6,307 nucleotides of DNA. Origin: Actinomycetota bacterium. Its GTDB lineage: Bacteria; Actinomycetota; Thermoleophilia; Miltoncostaeales; Miltoncostaeaceae. The DNA is taken from the NCBI GenBank assembly GCA_947475125.1, contig CANJMX010000089.1:1-6307 (forward strand), written 5' to 3'. A program made the position numbers and the translations under genes. Position 1 is the first letter of the stretch, and each line of letters begins with the position of its first letter. The notes under the pieces were generated by a model that was not told the DNA's origin, searched no databases, and was given only the letters and a program-made list of their open reading frames with translations. Shown here one piece after another: positions 1 through 5,560 of the stretch.

Positions 1-719
1 ATAACACGCCCATTCTCAAGGGTGTGGACCTCGAAGTGCCTCAGGGCGAGGTGCATGCCCTTATGGGGCCAAATGGCTCGGGCAAGAGCACGCTCGCATA
101 CGCCCTCGCTGGCCACCCGCGATACGAGATCACAGGCGGCTCTGTGCTGTTCGGCGGCGAGGACCTCGCCGCCATGGCTGCCGACGAGCGCGCCCAGAAG
201 GGCCTGTTCCTCGCCATGCAGTACCCGGTCGAGGTGCCCGGTGTCTCGGTGATGAACTTCCTGCGCACCGCGGTCAACGCGTCGCGCGGCGAGGAGATCC
301 CCGTGCGCGAGTTCGCCAAGCTGTTCAAGGAGAAGAGCGCACTCCTGCAGTTTGACCCGTCGTTTTCGGACCGCTACCTGAACGAGGGCTTCTCAGGCGG
401 CGAGAAGAAGCGTCACGAGATCCTGCAGATGGCGCTGCTCGAGCCGAAGTTCGCGATCCTCGATGAAACCGACTCAGGGCTCGACGTCGATGCGCTGCGC
501 ATTGTGTCGGAGGGCGTCAATGCCCAGCGCGGCCCCGACCTCGGATGCCTCATCATCACCCACTACACGCGCATCCTGCGCTACATCACACCGGACGTCG
601 TGCACGTGATGTTTGAAGGGCGCATCGCCCAGACCGGTGGTCCCGAGCTGGCCGAGCACCTCGAGGACAAGGGCTACGTGGAGTTCGGCTCACACGAGCC
701 GGCCCACGCGCCCAACTGA
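1..719 (+). CDS. sufC: SufC, Fe-S cluster assembly ATPase (5' partial)
   Basis: Cytosolic ABC-type ATPase of the SufBCD scaffold; its ATP hydrolysis drives shape changes in SufB/SufD during cluster assembly. The reading frame is open from the first base (codons begin at position 3, reading NTPILKGV), so the true start lies upstream; the in-frame GTG at 24 is not the start. About 238 residues are visible, and 10-20 are probably missing relative to the usual length near 250. Numbering from the GTG at 24: Walker A GPNGSGKST at 15-23, Q-loop Q66 in AMQYPVEVPG, ABC signature FSGGEKKR at 123-130, Walker B ending FAILDETDSGLD with catalytic E148, and H-loop H180 in ITHYTRIL. The DETDSGLD and YPVEVPG forms are typical of SufC rather than of transporter ATPases. 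No membrane segments are seen. The stop overlaps the sufS start as TGATG. sufB and sufD would be expected upstream. Confidence 0.97.
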   Translation, partial: NTPILKGVDLEVPQGEVHALMGPNGSGKSTLAYALAGHPRYEITGGSVLFGGEDLAAMAADERAQKGLFLAMQYPVEVPGVSVMNFLRTAVNASRGEEIPVREFAKLFKEKSALLQFDPSFSDRYLNEGFSGGEKKRHEILQMALLEPKFAILDETDSGLDVDALRIVSEGVNAQRGPDLGCLIITHYTRILRYITPDVVHVMFEGRIAQTGGPELAEHLEDKGYVEFGSHEPAHAPN

Positions 720-1966
720 TGACGACCACGGGGAGCTCCGCACTGGACGCCCACGCGATCCGCGCGGAGTTCCCCATGTTCGCCACCCCGCGGCCCGGTG
801 GCCGCCCGCTGCATTATCTCGATTCGGCAGCCACCTCGCAGAAGCCCCAAGTGGTGCTGGACGCGATGGACGCGTACTACCGCGAGACCAACGCCAACGT
901 GCACCGTGGCGTGTACGAGATGGCAGCCGAGGCAACCGATCGCTTTGAAGCCGGGCGCACGGCCGCTGCGCGCCTCATCAACCACCCGCGCGAGGCGCTG
1001 GTGCTCACCAAGAACGCCACTGAGGCGATCAATCTGGTGGCCTGGGCCTGGGGTGCGCGCGAGTTGCGTAAGGGCGACGAGATCGTGGTCACCGAGATGG
1101 AGCATCACTCCAACGTGGTGCCGTGGCAGATCGTGGCCAGCCTGACCGGAGCCAAGGTGCTGTTCGCCCCGGTCACCCCTCAGGGTGAGGTCGAGCTCGA
1201 TGCCCTGCGGGCGCTCATCGGCCCGCGCACCCGCATGGTGGCCGCCGTGCATGTGTCCAACGTGCTCGGAACCATCAACCCCGTGCACGAAATCGTGGAG
1301 ATGGCGCATCAGGCCGGGGCGCTCACCATGATTGACGCCACCCAGAGCGTGCCCCACATGCCGGTTGATGCCACGGCGATCGGCAGCGACTTCCTGGTGT
1401 TCACCGGTCACAAGATGCTTGGCCCCACGGGAATCGGCGCGCTGGCCGCCTCTCCCGAGCGACTCAATGCGATGGAGCCGTTCCTGGGCGGTGGCGAGAT
1501 GATCTCCGACGTCACCACCGAAGGGTCCACCTGGGCCGAGATCCCCTGGAAGTTTGAGGCGGGAACCCCGCCAATCGCCGAGGCCGTGGGGCTCGGGGCC
1601 GCGGTTGAATACCTCGAGGCGCTCGGAATGGACCGTGTGCGCGAGCACGAGCGGGCCACCGCCGAGCTGATGATCGACGCATTGGACGAGGTTCCCGGCC
1701 TCACCATTCTCGGACCCACAGATCCCGACCGGCGCGGCGCGGCCGTGTCGTTCACCCTCGACGCCGTCCACCCCCACGACATCGCGCAGTTCCTCGATTC
1801 GAAGGGCGTGTGCGTTCGGGCGGGCCATCACTGCGCCAAGCCGCTCATGCGCGTGCTGGGCACGCAGAGCACCACGCGCGCCAGTGCCCACGTCTACACC
1901 ACCGATGAGGACATCCTCGCCCTGCGCGATGCCCTCATCGAGTGCCGCACCTGGTTCGGAGTCTGA
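719..1966 (+). CDS. sufS: SufS, group II cysteine desulfurase
   Basis: PLP-dependent cytosolic enzyme that converts L-cysteine to L-alanine and holds the sulfur as a persulfide for cluster assembly. It has 415 residues, normal for SufS (about 405-420). Key residues by comparison with E. coli SufS: H130 in EMEHHSNVVPW stacks on PLP, D206 in MIDATQS contacts the pyridine nitrogen, K232 in FTGHKMLGPTG forms the Schiff base, C372 in VRAGHHCAKPLM is the sulfur-carrying cysteine, and R387 in TTRASAH binds substrate. The FEAGTPP block at 279-285 is also conserved. The RAGHHCA loop marks group II (SufS/CsdA) rather than IscS/NifS. The ATG shares one base with the sufC stop (TGATG) and has no clear Shine-Dalgarno sequence of its own, so translation is probably coupled. 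The partner SufU is encoded 2 nt downstream. No key residue is missing. Confidence 0.98.
   Translation: MTTTGSSALDAHAIRAEFPMFATPRPGGRPLHYLDSAATSQKPQVVLDAMDAYYRETNANVHRGVYEMAAEATDRFEAGRTAAARLINHPREALVLTKNATEAINLVAWAWGARELRKGDEIVVTEMEHHSNVVPWQIVASLTGAKVLFAPVTPQGEVELDALRALIGPRTRMVAAVHVSNVLGTINPVHEIVEMAHQAGALTMIDATQSVPHMPVDATAIGSDFLVFTGHKMLGPTGIGALAASPERLNAMEPFLGGGEMISDVTTEGSTWAEIPWKFEAGTPPIAEAVGLGAAVEYLEALGMDRVREHERATAELMIDALDEVPGLTILGPTDPDRRGAAVSFTLDAVHPHDIAQFLDSKGVCVRAGHHCAKPLMRVLGTQSTTRASAHVYTTDEDILALRDALIECRTWFGV
1958..1961 (+). promoter_or_regulatory. Ribosome binding site of sufU
   Basis: GGAG lies inside the last codons of sufS, 7 nt before the ATG at 1969. It supports that start over the upstream in-frame start codon at 1942, which would add nine residues that are not part of the SufU family. 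Confidence 0.6.
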
Positions 1967-1968
1967 CC

Positions 1969-2418
1969 ATGGGCGGACTCGACGACCTGTACCAGCAACT
2001 CATCCTCGACCACTACCGCAACCGACGTGGCCGCGGGCGCATCGATCACCCATCGGCATCGGTGCACGAGCACAATCCGGTGTGCGGCGACGAGTGCTTC
2101 CTCGACATCCGCGTGGAGGACAACCGCATCGTCGAGATCAGAACCGACGGCGACGGCTGCTCCATCTCCCAGGCCGCGGCATCGATGCTCACCGAGGTGG
2201 CAGCGGATAAGGACCTGAATGAGGCCCTCGAAATCGTGGAGCACTTCCGCCTGGTGATGCACGGCGACGCCGAGCCCGACGAGGACCTGCTGGGCGATGC
2301 CATCGCCCTGGAGGGTGTGGCCAAGTACCCGGTGCGCGTCAAGTGCGCACTGCTGTCATGGCTGGCGCTTCGCGACGCGATCGCCAGCTATCGTGAGACC
2401 ACCGCACACGGAGGCTGA
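1969..2418 (+). CDS. sufU: SufU, zinc-dependent sulfur acceptor for SufS
   Basis: IscU-fold protein of 149 residues that receives persulfide sulfur from SufS. In Gram-positive SUF systems it acts as a zinc-dependent sulfurtransferase rather than a true scaffold (family knowledge). The zinc/sulfur residues are intact: C39 and D41 in HNPVCGDE, C64 in GDGCSISQAAASM, and C126 in YPVRVKCALLSW. Two features separate SufU from IscU: the extra segment of about 20 residues between the second and third cysteines (around 82-120), and RVKCA in place of the IscU ending. The N-terminal LYQQLILDHYRNRR is also typical. The start at 1969 is chosen because MGGLDDLYQQ matches the family N-terminus and GGAG lies 7 nt upstream. 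It follows sufS by 2 nt and is followed by sufT after 1 nt, so the genes almost certainly share one mRNA. Confidence 0.95.
   Translation: MGGLDDLYQQLILDHYRNRRGRGRIDHPSASVHEHNPVCGDECFLDIRVEDNRIVEIRTDGDGCSISQAAASMLTEVAADKDLNEALEIVEHFRLVMHGDAEPDEDLLGDAIALEGVAKYPVRVKCALLSWLALRDAIASYRETTAHGG
2410..2414 (+). promoter_or_regulatory. Ribosome binding site of sufT
   Basis: GGAGG, the strongest Shine-Dalgarno match in the SUF cluster, ends 5 nt before the ATG at 2420 and overlaps the last sufU codons. It fixes the sufT start at 2420 and argues against the long in-frame upstream extension that reads back to 2297. Confidence 0.75.
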
Positions 2419-2419
2419 G

Positions 2420-2734
2420 ATGGTGAACCAGGATGACGTCCGCGAGGCGATGAAGCAGGTGGACGACCCCGAGATCGGCATCAACGTGGTCGATCTGGGC
2501 CTGCTGTACAACGTGCATGTCGACGAGACCACCGGCAAGGTGGACATCGACATGACCCTCACATCCATGGGGTGCCCGCTCACCGAGCAGATCATCGCCG
2601 ACGTGCGCAAGTTCGTTGAGCCGCTCGACGGTGTCACCGCAGTTGACGTCAACTGGGTATGGGACCCGCCGTGGGGCCCCGACAAGATGACCGACGACGG
2701 CAAGCTGCTGATGAAGGTGATGGGCTATGGCTGA
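2420..2734 (+). CDS. sufT: SufT, DUF59/MIP18-family Fe-S maturation factor
   Basis: Small cytosolic protein of 104 residues made of a single DUF59 (MIP18/FeS_assembly_P) domain. Family members help mature Fe-S proteins, probably at the delivery stage; their biochemistry is only partly known. Diagnostic motifs are DPEIGINVVDLGLLY at 16-30, the conserved cysteine C52 in LTSMGCPL, and VWDPPWGPDKMTDDGK at 80-95. The domain has no additions, unlike the longer PaaD or Mrp/ApbC fusions that share this fold. The start is set by GGAGG and by the fit to the family N-terminus. It begins 1 nt after the sufU stop, and its last 8 nt overlap the next gene, so translation is probably coupled on both sides. 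The position directly behind sufU matches the order known in actinobacterial SUF operons. Confidence 0.94.
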   Translation: MVNQDDVREAMKQVDDPEIGINVVDLGLLYNVHVDETTGKVDIDMTLTSMGCPLTEQIIADVRKFVEPLDGVTAVDVNWVWDPPWGPDKMTDDGKLLMKVMGYG

Positions 2735-3167
2735 TCAGGCCGCCCCTGCCCCAGCGCTGACCCTCGACCAGAAGAAGGCCGCCGCACGCGAGCGTGCGCG
2801 AGCTGCCCGTGAGCAGCAGGCCACAGGTGCCGGGGCTGGCCTCGCGGTTACCGACGCTGCCGCCGGATACGTGCGCGAGTCGGCTGACCGCGAGGGCATG
2901 GACCATGGCGTGCGGCTGCGTATCCACGCCGGCGGCTGCTCCGGCCTCGAATACTCCATCGATCTGATTCCGCGTGGTGCGATGCCCGCGCCTGACGAGC
3001 GGCAGATCGAGAGCAACGGCATCCGCGTGCTGCTGGATCTCAAGAGCGCCATTTACGTAAGTGGATCCGTGGTTGACTACACCACCACGCTCATGCGGCG
3101 CGGCTTCGTGATCAAAAATCCCAACGCCACCAGTACCTGCTCGTGCGGGGACAGTTTCGGCGTCTGA
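2727..3167 (+). CDS. A-type iron-sulfur carrier (HesB/IscA/SufA/ErpA family)
   Basis: A-type carrier of 146 residues; the family binds Fe-S clusters and passes them to target enzymes. The domain spans about 39-146, beginning LAVTDAAAGYVRE. The three ligand cysteines are present: C71 in HAGGCSGLEYSIDL, and C138 and C140 in STCSCGDSF near the C-terminus. A C-terminal CxCGxSF is standard for the family. The first 38 residues are an added Ala/Arg/Lys/Gln-rich segment, probably helical and basic, that most IscA/ErpA proteins (about 105-120 residues) lack; its role is unknown. The ATG lies inside the end of sufT (8-nt overlap), with AAGGTG at 2714-2719 as a plausible ribosome binding site. Sequence alone does not separate SufA from ErpA; position favours a SUF-dedicated carrier. 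Confidence 0.93.
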   Translation: MADQAAPAPALTLDQKKAAARERARAAREQQATGAGAGLAVTDAAAGYVRESADREGMDHGVRLRIHAGGCSGLEYSIDLIPRGAMPAPDERQIESNGIRVLLDLKSAIYVSGSVVDYTTTLMRRGFVIKNPNATSTCSCGDSFGV

Positions 3168-3169
3168 CC

Positions 3170-3175
3170 AGAGGA
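3170..3175 (+). promoter_or_regulatory. Likely ribosome binding site of the DUF6159-type gene
   Basis: AGAGGA lies in the 19-nt gap after the A-type carrier stop, 11 nt before the ATG at 3187. The spacing is slightly long. The gap is too short to hold a full promoter of its own, which supports read-through from the SUF genes. Confidence 0.45.
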
Positions 3176-3186
3176 CATACCCCTCA

Positions 3187-4041
3187 ATGCCCAAGCAATC
3201 ACGATTCCGCGCAGGAATCGCACTCGCGAAAATCAGTTGGCACACGCTGCGCGATAACAAGAGCCTCATGGCATTCCCCATCGCGGGAATGGCCGTTGCT
3301 CTTGCCATCGCGATCATCTTCGTGCTCCCCGGCATCCTTCTGCTGGTGGTCTCCAACGTCCTGTGGGCTGCGATCGTGCTGTTCGCCATCAGCGCGTACC
3401 TGGCCGCGTTCACCGGGGTGTTCTTCGGGGTGGGCCTCTGCGCGGCCACCGATCGGGCCCTTCGTGGGGAGTCATGCACTCTCAGCGACGGTCTTCACGT
3501 ATCGCGGGAGCGCATCCCGCAGATCGCCAAGTGGGCGCTTGTGGTGACCACGGTCGCCATCGTCATCCGGGCCATCGAGGCCCGCTTTGATGGCGCGGGT
3601 GGGGCCATCGTCGGCGCGCTCGCCGGTGTCGCCTGGGCACTGGTGTCGTTTCTCGCGGTGCCCGTCATCACCTTTGAGGGAGCCGGACCCATCAACGCCC
3701 TCAAGCGCTCATCGTCACTGTTCAAGCAGCGCTGGGGCCAGCAGGTAACCGGCCAGGCCGTCACCGGTGGCATCGTCGGCGTACTGATCGTGCTCCCCGG
3801 CATCATCCTCGTCTTCCTGGGCATTGCAATGGCAGGAGGCACGTCAGCCGCCGCAGGCATCGCCGTCGCCGTCGTCGGCGGGCTGCTCGTCATCATCGGA
3901 TCGGTGCTCGCCAGCACCCTCAGCCAGATCCTGTCGGTGGCCCTGTACCACTACGCGGTGGACGGCGAAGGCGTAGGGGCATTCAGCGCCGACGCACTGC
4001 AGGGCGTCGTGCGCACCAAGCGCGGAGCGCGCACCTCTTAG
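3187..4041 (+). CDS. Six-helix integral membrane protein, DUF6159-like
   Basis: Polytopic membrane protein of 284 residues; no enzymatic or transport motif is seen and the function is unknown. Hydrophobic segments lie at about 28-52, 56-84, 113-131, 138-162, 188-213 and 220-248, giving six probable helices with a basic N-terminus (MPKQSRFR) and a basic C-terminal tail (RTKRGARTS), both probably cytosolic. The loop at 161-187, with FEGAGPINALKRS then LFKQRWGQQVTG, resembles the conserved core of the DUF6159 family as I recall it (F-E-x-x-G-P, ALKRS, RWG). VLPGI occurs twice, at 46-50 and 202-206, encoded by an exact 17-nt repeat. The gene begins 19 nt after the A-type carrier and is probably co-transcribed with SUF, though a functional link is unproven. 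Its TAG overlaps the TAA of the opposing M23 gene. Confidence 0.85.
   Translation: MPKQSRFRAGIALAKISWHTLRDNKSLMAFPIAGMAVALAIAIIFVLPGILLLVVSNVLWAAIVLFAISAYLAAFTGVFFGVGLCAATDRALRGESCTLSDGLHVSRERIPQIAKWALVVTTVAIVIRAIEARFDGAGGAIVGALAGVAWALVSFLAVPVITFEGAGPINALKRSSSLFKQRWGQQVTGQAVTGGIVGVLIVLPGIILVFLGIAMAGGTSAAAGIAVAVVGGLLVIIGSVLASTLSQILSVALYHYAVDGEGVGAFSADALQGVVRTKRGARTS
3320..3804. repeat. 17-nt direct repeat within the membrane-protein gene (copies at 3320-3336 and 3788-3804)
   Basis: TCGTGCTCCCCGGCATC occurs exactly at 3320-3336 and again at 3788-3804. The copies are 468 nt (156 codons) apart, in the same frame, and encode VLPGI inside the first and fifth predicted membrane helices. This could be a trace of internal duplication, or the same helix-breaking motif written with the same preferred codons. 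Confidence 0.6.
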
Positions 4042-5450
4042 CGGACAGCCACCGCGGTGCCATTGCCGGGGCCGGTCACGGCCTCGGCAATGGGGGCAGC
4101 ACCAAGAAGCGTGGCCCCGGCGGCGGGCACATGGCCCACCGACACGGTGGCGGCGGTAAATGCCCGGGCAACCGGCGCATTGCGTAGCCACGCCATCAAG
4201 TACGGGTATGGATTCACGCTGTCGCCATTCCCCGGGTGCATCTCAAAGTGCAGGTGCGGCGGGGTGCTGATGGCATCGCCCGTGTTGCCCATGAATCCGA
4301 TGACCTCACCGGCCCGAACCCGGGCCCCTTCGGTCGCAACGGGTGAGAACGCCGAGAGATGCGCGTAGTAGTAGGCCGTGCCACGGTCGTCGGTGAGCCA
4401 CAGGCGGTTGCCACCCAGATTGTTGACCCCCACCTTCGACAGCGTGCCGTCGGCCACGGCCACCAGCGGGGTACCCGCCGACGCGAAGATGTCGTTGCCC
4501 TGATGCCACCCGGTGTCGGCACGGGGGTTTCCGTAGTCGTCTGAGAAGTCGTTCGACGTGCCACCCGCGACCGGAAAGGCATAGCCCGCCGATGTGGGTA
4601 CCGCCGTCACACCTGGAGCGATCTGGCGCGGCAGCCCGAGGCCCGACGACGGAGTGAGTGGCGACGTCGCACCGGGTACCGGGGTCGTCGACGGGGCCCC
4701 GGCAATGGGGAGCGCGCGACCGCTGATCGACGGCGGCGCATCAGCGCCATCTGCGGGCCCGGCGGCTCCCGGGGCACTCGGCGCACTCCCGGGGTCGGGA
4801 GATGGCGAGTCGGGAATGGGATCCCCGGTCGTGGCCTCCACGTGTCCGAGCACCACGTCAGTGCCCACCGGGAGACCCGACGCAGGATCGGTGATCTGCA
4901 CGCGCAGGGCGTTGGCGGTCACCGTTCCGCCATCCACCAGCTGCTCCATCAGCGTAAGCGTGCCGATGCCCGCAATGTCCACAGGCGTCCCGGGCTGCTC
5001 AGTGATGTCCTGACCATCCACCGTGATGTCGGCAGACCATGCCGCCACGCCCGCTTCGGTGCCCTGGGCACCGGCGTCGGACCGGATACCCACATGCAGC
5101 GCATTCACCACCACCCGGCCGCCAAACAGCCGAACGCCCGAGGCGTTGGCCTCGGCCTCGGCGAGAGCGCCGGATCCACCCGGCCCTGCCCCAACATTTA
5201 CCGACACCGTGCCGCCTGCTGCAACGGCAGCAGATGGGGTTGCGGTGGCCGATCGAGTGGGGTGATGCGGCCCAGCGGCGGCCGTGGCGAGGTTGCGGCC
5301 GGGCACGATGGCACCGATACCACGGGCGATCGGGTCGGAAGTGCCCGCGCCAAGGGCGGATCCGGCCGCCAGGGCGCAAATGCAGGCCCCGGCAGCGATC
5401 CCGCGAAATGCACATGGCACGCGTCGCCTCACGTTCCGGATTGTGCTCAT
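4038..5450 (-). CDS. Secreted M23 (LytM-type) peptidoglycan endopeptidase
   Basis: Exported zinc metallopeptidase expected to cut peptidoglycan cross-bridges or stem peptides. With the start at 5450 it has 470 residues: Arg-rich n-region and hydrophobic core to about residue 34 with a plausible signal-peptidase site near SALG/A; a Gly/Val/Thr-rich, probably beta-rich domain at about 78-209; a Pro/Ala/Gly/Ser linker at about 210-289; and the LytM domain at about 290-420. The active site is complete: zinc ligands H316 and D320 in GWHQGND and H401 in HLHFE, with catalytic H364 (YAHLS) and H399. A 50-residue Ala/Val/Gly tail follows. An in-frame ATG at 5483 would add MRHFVLIPSGA; 5450 is preferred because it gives a normal signal peptide, but neither start has a good ribosome binding site. 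It converges with the DUF6159-like gene (4-nt overlap) and diverges from another wall hydrolase. Confidence 0.94.
   Translation of the reverse strand: MSTIRNVRRRVPCAFRGIAAGACICALAAGSALGAGTSDPIARGIGAIVPGRNLATAAAGPHHPTRSATATPSAAVAAGGTVSVNVGAGPGGSGALAEAEANASGVRLFGGRVVVNALHVGIRSDAGAQGTEAGVAAWSADITVDGQDITEQPGTPVDIAGIGTLTLMEQLVDGGTVTANALRVQITDPASGLPVGTDVVLGHVEATTGDPIPDSPSPDPGSAPSAPGAAGPADGADAPPSISGRALPIAGAPSTTPVPGATSPLTPSSGLGLPRQIAPGVTAVPTSAGYAFPVAGGTSNDFSDDYGNPRADTGWHQGNDIFASAGTPLVAVADGTLSKVGVNNLGGNRLWLTDDRGTAYYYAHLSAFSPVATEGARVRAGEVIGFMGNTGDAISTPPHLHFEMHPGNGDSVNPYPYLMAWLRNAPVARAFTAATVSVGHVPAAGATLLGAAPIAEAVTGPGNGTAVAVR
4060..4093 (+). terminator. Strong hairpin, candidate terminator of the SUF/DUF6159 transcript, inside the M23 gene
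   Basis: Positions 4060-4074 pair with 4079-4093 around the 4-nt loop GTCA, giving a 15-bp stem with 14 Watson-Crick pairs and one G-T pair (4069/4084). The odd pair is G-U in a + strand RNA but a C-A mismatch in a minus-strand RNA, so the fold is better for rightward transcripts. It starts 18 nt after the + strand stop codon at 4041. No T-run follows on either strand, so it would be a hairpin-only terminator, a type often proposed in high-GC actinobacteria. It is written within the last codons of the M23 gene (the AEAVTGPGNG region). A 10-bp palindrome CACCGCGGTG directly precedes it at 4050-4059. Confidence 0.5.
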
Positions 5451-5560
5451 GGCCCCGGACGGGATCAACACGAAATGCCGCATGTGTCACGTGCAACCGG
5501 GATTTCCCTGCAGGGTGCCATTTCGTGAAAGGGTCACAATTCGTGCAGCAGGCCAATCAC
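5451..5560. promoter_or_regulatory. Divergent control region between two cell-wall hydrolase genes
   Basis: This stretch separates the preferred starts of the M23 gene (leftward, ATG at 5450) and the NlpC/P60-type gene (rightward, ATG at 5561), so it must hold both promoters unless transcription starts further away. Visible elements are the 9-bp inverted repeat at 5469-5477/5519-5527, CACGTG at 5488-5493, GGGATTTCCC at 5499-5508 and the perfect palindrome CCCTGCAGGG at 5506-5515 (overlapping the previous one), the GAAA-rich TTTCGTGAAA at 5521-5530, and GTCAC at 5486-5490 and 5533-5537. CACAAT at 5535-5540 matches a -10 box at four of six positions, but I find no good -35 at the right distance, so no promoter is called exactly. 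Confidence 0.55.
5469..5527. repeat. 9-bp inverted repeat CACGAAATG / CATTTCGTG
   Basis: The left arm is 5469-5477 and the right arm 5519-5527, with 41 nt between them. Because the arms are inverted, each divergent gene reads the same motif CATTTCGTG in its own direction, 18 nt before the M23 ATG at 5450 and 33 nt before the NlpC/P60-type ATG at 5561. The match is perfect and does not extend beyond 9 bp. Confidence 0.55.

Noticed and set aside
674..1891. A 405-codon open frame on the minus strand opposite sufS
   Set aside because: It mirrors a perfectly conserved sufS. Its translation is His/Gly/Arg-rich with no recognisable motif. Long antisense frames are common in GC-rich genes.
1942..1968. 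Longer sufU starting at 1942
   Set aside because: The added residues MPHLVRSLT do not belong to SufU and overlap sufS. The ATG at 1969 has GGAG 7 nt upstream and gives the family N-terminus.
2297..2419. Longer sufT starting at 2297
   Set aside because: The extension is an out-of-frame reading of the sufU C-terminus. GGAGG directly before the ATG at 2420 and the family length fix the shorter form.
2649..3479. A 276-codon minus-strand frame across the A-type carrier and membrane-protein gene
   Set aside because: It crosses the ends of three well-supported + strand genes and has Ser/Arg-rich composition without any family pattern.
4050..4059. The palindrome CACCGCGGTG as a separate terminator
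   Set aside because: As a hairpin it would have only three pairs around a CGCG loop. It is noted only as sitting next to the much stronger 4060-4093 stem.
4584..4854. Pro/Ala/Gly/Ser-rich stretch in the M23 gene as a possible tandem repeat array
   Set aside because: It is low-complexity linker coding sequence without a regular repeat unit at DNA or protein level.
5491..5496. TTGCAC on the minus strand as a -35 box for the M23 gene
   Set aside because: No acceptable -10 sequence follows at 16-18 nt, so a promoter call would be guesswork.
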